In this document: positions 17,002 through 25,261 of the stretch, piece after piece
Layout of the letters: each line of letters opens with the position of its first letter
Numbering within the stretch: position 1 is the stretch's first letter
NCBI RefSeq assembly: GCF_001698125.1
Contig: NZ_CP013856.1
Location: 1 to 64,000, forward strand
DNA from: Pseudonocardia sp. HH130630-07
GTDB taxonomy: Bacteria > Actinomycetota > Actinomycetes > Mycobacteriales > Pseudonocardiaceae
Direction of reading: 5' to 3'
Length of the DNA stretch: 64,000 nt
Notes under the pieces: model-generated
What the model was told of the DNA's origin: nothing
The model's input: only the letters and a program-made list of their open reading frames with translations
Database searches by the model: none
Position numbers and translations under genes: made by a program

Positions 17002-18465
17002 GTGACCAATATCGAGCTGACCTACCGGAGCGCGGGCGCGCTCGTCGAGGATCTGACCACCGGTCGAGTCTCGGCGGTCGAACTCACCGAGGCGGCCATC
17101 GCCCGGATCGAGCACCACGACCGGACGATCAACGCGGTGTGCGTGCCGGACTTCGACCGGGCGCGCAACGCAGCCCGCAACGCCGACGCCGCGCTCGCCC
17201 GAGGGGAGAGACGACCGCTGCTCGGGGTCCCCGTCACGGTAAAGGAGTCGTTCAACGTGGCCGGGTTGCCCACCACGTGGGGCATCCCGGCGTCCGCGGA
17301 CTTCGTCCCGGACTCCGACGCCGTTGCGGTGGAGAGGGTCAAGGCGGCGGGGGCGATCGTGCTGGGCAAGACGAACGTGCCGATCCATCTCGGCGATCTG
17401 CAGAGCTACAACGACCTGTACGGGACCACCGCCAATCCGTGGGACCCGCGGCGTACTCCGGGTGGGTCGTCGGGCGGGTCGGCCGCCGGGCTGGCCGCCG
17501 GCTACGCGCCACTGTCCCTTGGCTCCGACGTCGGGGGTTCGCTGCGCAACCCAGCGCACTGCTGCGGCGTCTACGCGCACAAGCCCACCCTCGGCCTGCT
17601 GCCGCTGCGTGGGCACACAGCGCCAGGGCTGCCGGTCCTGCCCGCCGAGCATGATCTCGCGGTGATCGGACCGATGGCCCGCACCGCGGCGGACCTCAGC
17701 CTGCTGCTCGACGTCCTCGCGGGGCCCGACCAGCTCGCTCACGGCGTGGCCTACCGGCTCGCGCTCCCGCCGGCCCGCCACACCGACCTGCGCAGCTACC
17801 GGGTTCTAGTGCTCGACGAGCATCCACTGGTACCCAGCTCAACGAGTGTGCGGGCCGCGATCAACGGGTTCGCCGACAAGCTGGCCGGTGCCGGAACCAC
17901 GGTGGTGCGAGACAGCCCGCTGCTACCCGACCAGGTCACGGCCGCCCGGGTGTATATGCGCCTGCTGGAATCCGTACTCGCCGCTGGATTCCCGCCGAAG
18001 AGCTACCAGCGCGCCCGCGATGCGGCCGCACGACTCACCGACGACGACCACAGCCTCGCCGCCGAACGTGCCCGCGGCGCCGTACTCAGCCACCGCGACT
18101 GGGTCACTGCCGACACCGAGCGCGAGCTGCTCCGGCAGCGCTGGCGCGAGCTGTTCGACGAGGTCGACGTGGTGCTCACGCCGATCATGCCGACCACGGC
18201 GTTCCCGCACGACCACAGCGACCTGGTCACCCGACGGATCAACGTCGACGGCACCGAGTACCCCTACTTCGACCAACTCGCGCTGGCAGGCACAGCCACG
18301 CTGCCGGGCCTGCCAGCGACGGCGCTGCCCATCACCCAGTCCAAGGAAGGCCTGCCAATCGGCCTGCAAGCCATCGGACCGATGTTCGCCGACCGCACCA
18401 CGATCGGATTCGCCGAGCTCGTCGAGCGCGAATTCGGCGGGTTCATCCCGCCACCCCTGGATTGA
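17002..18465 (+). CDS. Amidase (amidase signature family)
   Basis: This 487-residue enzyme has the full Ser-cisSer-Lys triad: Lys in VPVTVKESFN, the cis-Ser in TPGGSSGGSAAGLAAG and the nucleophile Ser in GSDVGGSLRNPAHCCGVYAHKP. Length and C-terminal TALPITQSKEGLPIGLQAIGP are typical of hydrolases acting on aliphatic or aryl amides; the substrate is unknown. GTG start at 17002. It lies 124 bases after the kinase-like gene in the same cargo block. Confidence 0.85.
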   Translation: MTNIELTYRSAGALVEDLTTGRVSAVELTEAAIARIEHHDRTINAVCVPDFDRARNAARNADAALARGERRPLLGVPVTVKESFNVAGLPTTWGIPASADFVPDSDAVAVERVKAAGAIVLGKTNVPIHLGDLQSYNDLYGTTANPWDPRRTPGGSSGGSAAGLAAGYAPLSLGSDVGGSLRNPAHCCGVYAHKPTLGLLPLRGHTAPGLPVLPAEHDLAVIGPMARTAADLSLLLDVLAGPDQLAHGVAYRLALPPARHTDLRSYRVLVLDEHPLVPSSTSVRAAINGFADKLAGAGTTVVRDSPLLPDQVTAARVYMRLLESVLAAGFPPKSYQRARDAAARLTDDDHSLAAERARGAVLSHRDWVTADTERELLRQRWRELFDEVDVVLTPIMPTTAFPHDHSDLVTRRINVDGTEYPYFDQLALAGTATLPGLPATALPITQSKEGLPIGLQAIGPMFADRTTIGFAELVEREFGGFIPPPLD

Positions 18466-18569
18466 GCGTCCACTCCGGAGGCCACCTCCTCGCGGCCGGT
18501 GGCAGTGGCCGACCACGTGATCCCTTCACAGTCGCTGCCACCGCAGGTGGGGCGGCAAGATACGGTTTT

Positions 18570-19160
18570 ATGACGGCGGCGAGAGAGATCTTGGAGCAGC
18601 TACGGAGACTTGACCGGGATCAGGAGGACAGCCCGATCCTGATCGCCCTCGACGGTGGAAGTGGCGCCGGGAAGACCGCGGTCGCCGACGAGCTACGCCG
18701 CTTCCTACCCGACACAGTCATCGTCCATTGCGACGACTTCTTCGCCGCCAACGTCGCCATGGCCAGCTGGGAACAGATGTCGGCCCCCGAACGAGCCGCC
18801 CGCTGCATCGACTGGCGACGCCTGCGATCCGAGGCTCTGTACCCACTGAGCCGACGTCGCCGCGCGTCCTGGCGCCCCTTTGACTTCTCGCGCCCCTCCG
18901 GCCTTGCAACCGAGACGGTGACCGTCGAACCCGCATCCGTCGTCCTCGTCGATGGGATCTACTCCGGCCGACCGGAACTCGCCGACCTCATGACGTTCAC
19001 CGTGCTCGTCGACGCCCCCGTGGAGCTGCGACGTGCCCGCCACGACGCCCGAGAAGGCGGCGACGAGTCGTTATGGCACCAGATGTGGGACCCGGCCGAG
19101 GAGCACTACCTGACAAGCGTCCGCCCGCCGACGACGTTCGATCTGGTCGTACGCCACTGA
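18570..19160 (+). CDS. Uridine-kinase-like P-loop protein
   Basis: The 196-residue product has Walker A ALDGGSGAGKTAVAD (about 27-41), a substrate loop VIVHCDDFFAANVAMASWEQM, and VVLVDGIYSG, as in the uridine kinase/phosphoribulokinase superfamily. The preferred ATG at 18570 follows an AT-containing patch; the frame is open from 18462 inside the end of the amidase gene. Phosphorylation of a nucleoside or another small hydroxyl compound is likely. Confidence 0.7.
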   Translation: MTAAREILEQLRRLDRDQEDSPILIALDGGSGAGKTAVADELRRFLPDTVIVHCDDFFAANVAMASWEQMSAPERAARCIDWRRLRSEALYPLSRRRRASWRPFDFSRPSGLATETVTVEPASVVLVDGIYSGRPELADLMTFTVLVDAPVELRRARHDAREGGDESLWHQMWDPAEEHYLTSVRPPTTFDLVVRH

Positions 19161-19322
19161 GGCCCAGCGATCGCCCGCGGCGTCCACTGTCGTTCGACCG
19201 TCGTTCCACACGAGGGACTCGGGGGGCACGGACTGATGCCCGCCGATCGTCGGTGAGGGTCACCGACAAGTGACCAGTGACAGCCGCCGATTGGCACTTC
19301 GGCGGAGGCGGGGGAGCGCACG

Positions 19323-19781
19323 ATGACGACCAGGAAGACAGCGAAGACGGAGCGGGCGGTGCGCGATCGCGCAGGGGCCATCGCGGCGGCGCGCGATCGC
19401 CTCGATGCCGATCAGGCCGAGCGCCGCCGTCGGGAAGACGAGGCGTTCGCGCGCTACGCGCGAGCGGACCGTGATGCCGAGCAGATCGTTGCCGACCGGG
19501 ACGCGGTGCTCGCCGACCTGGAGAGGCGCCGGCGCGGCGCTGAGGGCGACGCCGAGACGCGGCTCGGGGAGGTCGAGGTGCGCCGGCGGGAGATCCTCGC
19601 TGAGCTCCACCGCGACGGCCGCAAGGCCGAGGACCTGGCCGCGATGTTCGAGTTGCCGCTCAAGCGCGTGCGTGGCCAGCTGCGCCAGGCCCGCCGCGCG
19701 AGCGCGACACCGGATTCGCCGACGGTGGCCGCCCCACCGAAGCCATCGGCCACCACGAGCGACAACGCGTCCACCGCCTGA
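19323..19781 (+). CDS. Small coiled-coil protein with C-terminal helix-turn-helix-like segment
   Basis: A 152-residue, almost entirely helical protein. About residues 5-100 are heptad-rich and charged, followed by DGRKAEDLAAMFELPLKRVR, which resembles a sigma-4-like helix-turn-helix, and a Pro/Thr-rich tail. GGGGGAG precedes the start. It may be a small DNA-binding regulator, but no known family was recognised. It ends facing the minus-strand leading-region block, with a bidirectional terminator between. Confidence 0.5.
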   Translation: MTTRKTAKTERAVRDRAGAIAAARDRLDADQAERRRREDEAFARYARADRDAEQIVADRDAVLADLERRRRGAEGDAETRLGEVEVRRREILAELHRDGRKAEDLAAMFELPLKRVRGQLRQARRASATPDSPTVAAPPKPSATTSDNASTA

Positions 19782-19900
19782 GATCCGGTGACCGCGGCTC
19801 CTGGCCGGCCAGGTGGTGGTCGCGGGCGACGCTGTGCCGCCGAAGGCGGGTCCGCTCCAAGTCCCCACGGCCCGGCGCGGCCCTGAGCGCCACACTGCGC

Positions 19901-19929
19901 CCGGGGCCGGCGAACGTGGCCGGCCCCGG
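19901..19929. terminator. Bidirectional terminator between convergent genes
   Basis: Perfect 10-bp stem, CCGGGGCCGG (19901-19910) and CCGGCCCCGG (19920-19929), with a 9-base loop between the stops at 19781 (+) and 19937 (-). Confidence 0.65.
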
Positions 19930-19936
19930 GTGTCGG

Positions 19937-20803
19937 TCAGGTGGGCTGCGCGTCGCGCCAGGCGATGACGGCGAACTTGTCGGCTGTGGTCATGGCTCGC
20001 CAGTCCCGCTGCAGCCGGGCGTCACGCTCGGCCGGGCTGGTCGAGGTGGCGGCGATGTAGTCGCATCGGGCGGTCAGAATGGCCTGCCGGGTCGCGTCGT
20101 CGGCCTGGACGGCGACCCCTGGGGTGCCGTCCTCTCGGCAGTCCTGGCAGAGCCCGTCGTTGACGGCTCGGCGCTGGTCGGTGGCCGACCGCTCGACCCC
20201 GCACGCGACGCACGGAAGTCCACGCATCGGCGGCACCGCCGCCCGGTCGTAGTCCAGCCGGTCATCGCGGGCGGGCTCGTCGGTGTAGGCACCCGGGTCG
20301 ATCCGGTCGGCGAAGTAGCGGCGGGCGACGGTGTCGCCGTCGACGGCGCGCGGGTCCCGTCGCCCGCGCGGAGCGCTCCGCCGGGTGGTCATCGCGCCCG
20401 GCTTGCGGGCCGCGTGAGCCTGGTCCTTGACCCGGTTCGCGCGCGCGATGCGCCCGGCGTCGCGGGCCTTCTCCGCCCGCCGTTCCGCGCTCGGCGCGCA
20501 CGCCTCGACCAACACGCGGCCGTCGGCGTCGGCCTGGCGCCACTCGCGGCGCAGCCGGGCGAGCGTCGTGGTCGGGTGCTCGGCCTCCAGGGCCTCCACA
20601 CACCGCACCAGAAGCAGCCGCGTCGCCGGGTCGGTGGTGTCCAGCAGCCGCGCCAGACGGGCCCGTGCGCCACGCACGGCGCCGCGCTCGATCATCTCGG
20701 CGATCTCACCCAGTTGGTCGGCCGCGTCGGTCATCGCAGCCCCCGCCGTGGCCGTGGTCGTGACCGCCGTCGTGTTCGTCGTGGTGGTGTCGGTGGGGTT
20801 CAT
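19937..20803 (-). CDS. Hypothetical protein with zinc-ribbon cysteines
   Basis: ATG 20803 follows GAAGGAG at good spacing. The 288-residue product has a Thr-rich N-terminus, a long helical Arg/Ala-rich middle (residues 40-130), and a C-x2-C...C-x2-C site (CVACG around 197, CQDC around 220) that could bind zinc. It is the last gene of the minus-strand block and is preceded by the repeated type-C leader at 20820-21160. Function unknown; probably plasmid-specific. Confidence 0.5.
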   Translation of the reverse strand: MNPTDTTTTNTTAVTTTATAGAAMTDAADQLGEIAEMIERGAVRGARARLARLLDTTDPATRLLLVRCVEALEAEHPTTTLARLRREWRQADADGRVLVEACAPSAERRAEKARDAGRIARANRVKDQAHAARKPGAMTTRRSAPRGRRDPRAVDGDTVARRYFADRIDPGAYTDEPARDDRLDYDRAAVPPMRGLPCVACGVERSATDQRRAVNDGLCQDCREDGTPGVAVQADDATRQAILTARCDYIAATSTSPAERDARLQRDWRAMTTADKFAVIAWRDAQPT

Positions 20804-20819
20804 CGCGACTGCACTCCTT

Positions 20820-21160
20820 CGCTGGCCGGTGGTCAGGACCGGGTGGGCCTGTCGGCCCGTGAGGGGCAGCGGGTGTCGTCCCCGCTGCCGCTTCGCGGCG
20901 GCCGCGCGGCCTGCGAGGCTCGCGGTCCAGGGCAGCCCGAAGGGCTGTCGCCGAAGGCGACGCGCAGCGTCAGCGGAGCGCCCTTGACCGGGAGACAGGC
21001 CGTGCTCAGCTCTAGGGCCGGCGGGCCCACCCCGCCGAAGGCGGGTCCACCGGGTTTCCTCGGCCCCGGCGCGGCCATGAGCGCCACCACCCGGCCGCCA
21101 GCCGCGGCCGCCCACCAGCACCCCGGCGTACCGGGCGTTGCAGGCGCTGCGCCCGCCGCC
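20820..21160 (-). promoter_or_regulatory. Type-C leader element, copy 1
   Basis: A noncoding stretch upstream of the 20803 gene. The portion 20900-20990 is repeated almost unchanged upstream of the 24942 gene: shared blocks are GAGGCTC..GG.TCCAGGGCAGCCCG, AGGGCTGTCGC, CGACGCG, CGTCAGCG and GCGCCCTTGA. It contains several hairpins such as CCGCTGCCGCTTCGCGGCGG. It is probably a shared regulatory leader. Confidence 0.5.
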
Positions 21161-21180
21161 ACCGCACCCCGGGATCGGTC

Positions 21181-21441
21181 TCAGCTGCTCGCCGCGACCT
21201 CGCGCAGGAACACGATCATTCGACTCGATCGGGCCTCGATGACGACTCCGCCGGCGAGCACGACCGACACCGGCTCGCCGGGGCCGTGGTGGACGACGTC
21301 GGCCACCCGCGCGCAGGTGGTGGTGTCCACCCGCGCGGGGACGCCGTCGTAGTCGTGGCGCATCCGATCGATCGTGTCCAGCGGCAGCAGGTCCCCTGCC
21401 CGGAGCTTCGTGGTGTAGGTCTGGTGGATCTCGATCTGCAT
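21181..21441 (-). CDS. Small hypothetical protein, 86 aa
   Basis: ATG 21441 is preceded by GGAGG. The protein starts MQIEIHQTYTTKLRAGDLLP and looks like a small beta-rich fold. No family recognised. It is separated from the next upstream gene by a strong terminator at 21472-21502. Confidence 0.5.
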   Translation of the reverse strand: MQIEIHQTYTTKLRAGDLLPLDTIDRMRHDYDGVPARVDTTTCARVADVVHHGPGEPVSVVLAGGVVIEARSSRMIVFLREVAASS

Positions 21442-21471
21442 CGCTGGGGCCTCCTCAACGGAACACACGGG

Positions 21472-21502
21472 GAGGGGCCCCGCCCGGCGGGCGGGGCCCC
21501 TC
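21472..21502 (-). terminator. Strong hairpin terminator
   Basis: Perfect 14-bp stem GAGGGGCCCCGCCC / GGGCGGGGCCCCTC with a 3-base loop, 17 bases downstream of the 21519 stop codon. Confidence 0.6.
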
Positions 21503-21518
21503 GGCGGGCGAGCCGCCC

Positions 21519-21707
21519 TCAGAACGGAGGCTCGTCGTCGCCGAGCTCGGCGTCGCCGAGGCCGGTCGGCTCGTAGAGGTCGACGAGCAGGTCCTCCAGC
21601 ACGCGCTGGTCGCTGATGCTGAGCTGGGAGGGAATGATCCCGTCGAGGGCCCAGAGGCCGGTCTCGGTGTCGATGTCGACGCGTCGGGTAGCGCTGGTGC
21701 TGCTCAT
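21519..21707 (-). CDS. Small acidic hypothetical protein, 62 aa
   Basis: ATG 21707 follows CGGAGG. The product is very acidic (VLEDLLVDLYEP, DAELGDDEPPF), a composition seen in small plasmid proteins that mimic DNA or bind basic partners; that is speculation. It is preceded by leader element copy 1 and followed by its own terminator. Confidence 0.5.
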   Translation of the reverse strand: MSSTSATRRVDIDTETGLWALDGIIPSQLSISDQRVLEDLLVDLYEPTGLGDAELGDDEPPF

Positions 21708-21751
21708 GTGTGGGCCTCCGGTGCTCGGTGCGGCTGGAACGCGGCGCAGCC

Positions 21752-21916
21752 TCAGCACGCCCGGGGTGGGGGCCCGCAGGGCCGGCGGCGGTTCTGGCTG
21801 GCCCATCCCGGTGTGACCCTGTACGCGACCGCCGCCGCCCCGCCTCGAGGTGACGGGGTCTCACCGGGATGGGTCGGCCAGGTTCGTCGGCGCTTGCCCC
21901 ACCCCGGGTGTGCTGA
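21752..21916 (-). promoter_or_regulatory. Nested-inverted-repeat leader element, copy 1
   Basis: Outer arms are TCAGCACGCCCGGGGTGGGG (21752-21771) and its near-perfect complement (21897-21916). Inner arms are around CCCATCCCGGTGTGAC (about 21804) and GTCTCACCGGGATGGG (about 21858). On the minus strand the outer arm leads into GAGGCTGCGCCGCGTTCCAGCC and then the ribosome-binding site of the 21707 gene. It is one of at least eight related copies between 21.7 and 38.5 kb. Confidence 0.7.
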
Positions 21917-22148
21917 CCATCCGGGCGATCCAGACGTGCCGAGCACCGGAGGCCCACCCCGCACCACCACTGCGGGCGAACAGCCACCCCGCAGACCGAC
22001 CGGCACCGCAGCCGGTGACCCGACCACCCCGGCCGGCACCGCGCCGGCGACCGGCGGTGCCCACCGGCACCGGGCCTGGTGAGACGAACACACTGACCGG
22101 CACCGGGCCTGGCGCCCCAGCCACGTGACCGGCACCGCTGGCGAACGC

Positions 22149-22175
22149 GCCGTCCGGCCGGTGGGGCCGGACGGC
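22149..22175 (-). terminator. Hairpin terminator after the 22191 gene
   Basis: Perfect 11-bp stem GCCGTCCGGCC / GGCCGGACGGC with a 5-base loop, 15 bases past the stop codon. Confidence 0.55.
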
Positions 22176-22190
22176 ACGCGAGCGCCGGCG

Positions 22191-22442
22191 TCAGTCGCCA
22201 GCCTCGGCCTCGGGCTCGACCTCGGTGATGGTGATGTTGTGGGCGATCGGGATCGACAGGGCCGAGCTGATCTCGTGCTCACTCGCGCAGCTCGGGCACG
22301 GCACGCGCTCACCCACCTCGTGCTCGCCGGGCACGATGCTCATCGCGTCAGTGCACCCGTCACCGAACTCGACCATGGTCGCGTCGCTCAGGGCCAGGCC
22401 GTCCTCGACCCGCGGGTTGACGATCGGGAACTGCTCACTCAT
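22191..22442 (-). CDS. Small acidic protein with CPSC motif, 83 aa
   Basis: Preceded by GAGGAGG; GTG 22445 immediately upstream is an alternative start. The product (MSEQFPIVNPRVEDG...) is acidic and carries a single C-P-S-C knuckle plus an earlier Cys, so a small metal site is possible. Not recognised. A single-gene unit with leader copy 2 upstream and a terminator downstream. Confidence 0.5.
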   Translation of the reverse strand: MSEQFPIVNPRVEDGLALSDATMVEFGDGCTDAMSIVPGEHEVGERVPCPSCASEHEISSALSIPIAHNITITEVEPEAEAGD

Positions 22443-22493
22443 CACGGTCCTCCTCGCAGTGGCTGGGTGGTGCGGCTGGAACGCGGCCCTGCC

Positions 22494-22652
22494 TCAGCAC
22501 GGCCCGGGTGGGCCCGCCAGGGGCGGCGGGGACCCGGTGCTGGCCCGTCCGGTGTGGGATCGGCCGCAGGCCGACGAGCGACCAGCGAGCTCGTCCCACC
22601 CGTGGCGGCGTCGGCGGCGGGCATCGCCGTGCACCCACCCGGGGTGTGCTGA
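22494..22652 (-). promoter_or_regulatory. Nested-inverted-repeat leader element, copy 2
   Basis: Outer arms TCAGCACGGCCCGGGTGGG (22494-22512) and CCCACCCGGGGTGTGCTGA (22634-22652) pair with two mismatches. An inner pair lies around GGTGTGGGATCGGCC and GAGCTCGTCCCACC. On the minus strand it is followed by GAGGCAGGGCCGCGTTCCAG before the start at 22442. Confidence 0.7.
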
Positions 22653-22726
22653 CCTCTGGGCGGTCCAGACGGGCCTGCCTCGCCTCTACGGGACCGTGCC
22701 CGAGCGAGTCGCCCCGACAGCACTCC

Positions 22727-23827
22727 TCAGGGCATCGGCAACAGGGTGGCGCCCTCGTTCACCGCGGCCTGCTCGGCCAGTGCACGGAACTCGTCCCTGA
22801 CCTCGCCGATCCGGGACGGGTCACCGACCAGGAGCGTCTCCCACTCCTCGAGCGACCACCGGACCGTGACCCCGTGCCGGGCCAGGTAGAACGCGAGATG
22901 CCGGACCTTCCACCGGTCCCCGCGGTCGAGCCAGGCGTAGCCGAGCAGCTGCCACACCCACCGCGCGACCCGCGCGGGCTGATCGGCCCGCAGCACGGTC
23001 TTGACCTCCACCAGGGTGTCGCCGACCAACAGGTCGGCCTCCGCCCAGTGCGGCACCAGCACCGGCGAGGCGAAACCCAGGTCCTGCCCGCGGTCCGGAC
23101 CGCCGGCCCACTCGTGCCAGGCCGCGAGCGTGCCCGACGACTCGACCACCCGCGCGAGCGCGGCCGCGTCGGCCACGACCGCCGGGGTGGCCAGCGCGCG
23201 CAGCTGCTCCACCGTCGCCTCGCCGGACTGCGCGATGCGGGCCAGCGCCGGCGGGGTGGTCCCGGACCGGTAGCGGTCCTCGCCGAGGGTCCACACCGTG
23301 TGGGTGCGGGCGAGCGCGGTCTCGGCGCCCGGTGAGCCGATCACCCCGGTCGGGGCATGGCGCCGGGCGAAGACGTGGCCCCGGTGGGCGAGTTCAGCGA
23401 ACACGGCATCGCCGGGGCGCCCGCCGTGCCCGTCAGCCCGCGGCGCGAGCAACGCGACGACGTCACGCGGAGTGGGGCGCAGCCCCACCGCGACCTCAGC
23501 CAGGTCCGGTTCCTGGGCGAGCACGGCCTGCTGAGCCGGGTAGCCGGCCGCGATCGCATTGCTCTCCTGCGGCGAGATCAGCTCGGCCGCGACGAGCCCG
23601 TGGAGCGCCGCGTACGGCGCGGCGTCGTGGACCAGCGCGGCCAGCCGCGCGCTGACGATCCCGCCCACCATGGGCCAGTGTCCCGCGCCGATCCGGCCGG
23701 TCGGCCGCAGCGCCTCGGCCGCGGCCGAGGCGGCGCGGATCTGGTCGACCGCTGCGGTGGTGCCGGGAAGGTGCGTGGCGCACCACCGCGCGAGCACACC
23801 CTGCTGCAGCTGCGAGGTCAGCGACAT
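22727..23827 (-). CDS. PD-(D/E)XK-nuclease-like protein
   Basis: The 366-residue protein is not a recognised named family. Near residues 262-276 it has EADLLVGDTLVEVKTVLRAD, which fits the D...(D/E)-x-K core of PD-(D/E)XK nucleases, followed by a helix with a Gln (WQLLGYAWL), as in many Cas4/RecB-like folds. The N-terminal two thirds are helical. It may process incoming or replicating DNA, and its partner is likely the primase-polymerase encoded just upstream: the gap is 14 bases and the start has GGAGG. Catalytic competence is untested. Confidence 0.5.
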   Translation of the reverse strand: MSLTSQLQQGVLARWCATHLPGTTAAVDQIRAASAAAEALRPTGRIGAGHWPMVGGIVSARLAALVHDAAPYAALHGLVAAELISPQESNAIAAGYPAQQAVLAQEPDLAEVAVGLRPTPRDVVALLAPRADGHGGRPGDAVFAELAHRGHVFARRHAPTGVIGSPGAETALARTHTVWTLGEDRYRSGTTPPALARIAQSGEATVEQLRALATPAVVADAAALARVVESSGTLAAWHEWAGGPDRGQDLGFASPVLVPHWAEADLLVGDTLVEVKTVLRADQPARVARWVWQLLGYAWLDRGDRWKVRHLAFYLARHGVTVRWSLEEWETLLVGDPSRIGEVRDEFRALAEQAAVNEGATLLPMP

Positions 23828-23841
23828 CCCCCACCTCCGGG

Positions 23842-24942
23842 CTACTCCTCGCCGGTGTCGTTGCCGGCGCTACGGCCGCGGGTGACGGTGCGTGGGGCGC
23901 GCATCCCGAAGCTCATCCCGCGGGTCACGGTCCGCTCTGCTTCGGCGCGGGTGAATCCCGCGACCCCGATGTGCGCGGTGGCGGCGTCGAGCAGGACCGC
24001 GTAGGCGTTGTCGGCGTCGAGTTCTCCGCCGCCGACGAGCTGGCCGAAGACCCGGGCGGCGCCCAGCAGGGTGATCTGCCGCCGGCCCTCTGCGGCGTGT
24101 TCGATCTTGTCGAGTTCGTCGGCCTGGATCGCGGCGACGTAGGCGTTCGCGCGCCTGGTCGACTGCCTCTTCGCCGATACCTGCTGCGGGCGGGGCGCCG
24201 GTGGCGGGGTGAGCAGCGTGGCCAGCCAGGTGGGCAGCTCGGCGATCTGGCCGTGTTCGGCGACCAGGTAGGTGCCCTCGGGGCGGATGCTGCCGGCGCC
24301 GACGACGAAGCCACCCCCGGCGCGGGTGTCGATCAGCGGACCGAGGCTGTGCCCGTGCCCGCCGTGGGTGTTGCGCAGCTCCAGGCCCTCGGGCATCCGG
24401 TAGTAGAGGTGCTCCCCATCCGTGGGGGTCACCGTGGAGTAGGTGTCGGGCAGGGTCTCGCCGTGCTGGGCGGCGAGCTGGTCGAGGACCTCGCGGCCAG
24501 TAGTGGCTCCGTCCCATTCGGGCAGCGGCTGGGTGCGGGTGTCGAGGTCGATCACCACAAGTCCGGAGGGTCCGCAGGCCACGCCGACGTTCCACCGGGA
24601 CGACGAGTGGGACCACCAGCGCCGGATCTGGGCGGGGTCGCGGGTGGCGCGCTGTTCCCAGCCCTGATGCCCGCCGGCGCAGGGCCCGCGGCCGCGGCAC
24701 TGGGTCTCGCCGTGGAAGGCGGGGATCTTCGATCCGGCCTTGACCGGGAACACGAACAGCCCGGCGGCCGCGGCGTCGAGCGCGACCTGCCGCAGCCGCA
24801 TCACCTCACGATCCAGGCGCGGGCGGACACGTCGCGGCATGCGCGCTGCCTCCTCCCGCCCGGCCCCGGTTGCGCTGTCGTGCACAGCATCGCACCGCTT
24901 CCCGACACTGCGGGGGCTGTTGGTGCTGGTCGTGACGGTCAT
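23842..24942 (-). CDS. Bifunctional DNA primase/polymerase (prim-pol, archaeo-eukaryotic primase fold)
   Basis: ATG 24942 follows GGGAGGAG. The 366-residue protein has the prim-pol pattern: FVFPVKAGSKIPAFHGE near the N-terminus, NVGVACGPSGLVVIDLDTR with the catalytic D-x-D (about 127-129), EHLYYRMPEG and DTRAGGGFVVGAGS. The C-terminal 100 residues are helical and may be an accessory or primase C-terminal domain. No helicase domain is attached. Such enzymes prime plasmid DNA, for example the single strand that arrives by conjugation. It sits behind a type-C leader. Confidence 0.8.
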   Translation of the reverse strand: MTVTTSTNSPRSVGKRCDAVHDSATGAGREEAARMPRRVRPRLDREVMRLRQVALDAAAAGLFVFPVKAGSKIPAFHGETQCRGRGPCAGGHQGWEQRATRDPAQIRRWWSHSSSRWNVGVACGPSGLVVIDLDTRTQPLPEWDGATTGREVLDQLAAQHGETLPDTYSTVTPTDGEHLYYRMPEGLELRNTHGGHGHSLGPLIDTRAGGGFVVGAGSIRPEGTYLVAEHGQIAELPTWLATLLTPPPAPRPQQVSAKRQSTRRANAYVAAIQADELDKIEHAAEGRRQITLLGAARVFGQLVGGGELDADNAYAVLLDAATAHIGVAGFTRAEAERTVTRGMSFGMRAPRTVTRGRSAGNDTGEE

Positions 24943-24956
24943 GGGGTGCTCCTCCC

Positions 24957-25200
24957 GTGCTCTGTGGACCCGTGCCCGCCCAGGGATCCGGGCCGGCCAA
25001 CCGGGGGCAGGCTGTGCGCCTGCCCCTCGGGGCCTCGCCCCGAGGGCGCGTCGAGGCTCACGGGTCCAGGGCAGCCCGCCAGGGCTGTCGCGACAGCGAC
25101 GCGTCAGCGCCCTTGAAGCGTGAGGAACGCGCCCGCAGGATCGGCCCGATCCCTCCAGGTCCACCGCGCGGCGCAGCCGCTCCACCGGTCTGTGCTTCTC
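24957..25200 (-). promoter_or_regulatory. Type-C leader element, copy 2
   Basis: Noncoding region upstream of the prim-pol gene. It contains CACGGGTCCAGGGCAGCCCG and following blocks shared with 20900-20990. CTGTGGACCCGTG near 24961 can pair with the CACGGGTCC near 25058, and 25000-25040 has a strong stem (CCTCGGGGCCTCGCCCCGAGG). Confidence 0.5.
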
Positions 25201-25212
25201 CTATGACGTCCA

Positions 25213-25254
25213 CTCGGTGTGGCCCCGGTACGAACCCTCCGGGGCCACACCGAG
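25213..25254 (-). terminator. Strong hairpin terminator after the 25262 gene
   Basis: Perfect 16-bp stem, CTCGGTGTGGCCCCGG and CCGGGGCCACACCGAG, with a 10-base loop, just past the stop codon. Confidence 0.65.
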
Positions 25255-25261
25255 CTGAGCG

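Noticed and set aside
19271..19300. Right end of the transposon (TTGGCACTT near 19289)
   Set aside because: The motif is in the wrong orientation relative to the left-end sites, and no matching outer repeat or target duplication was found.
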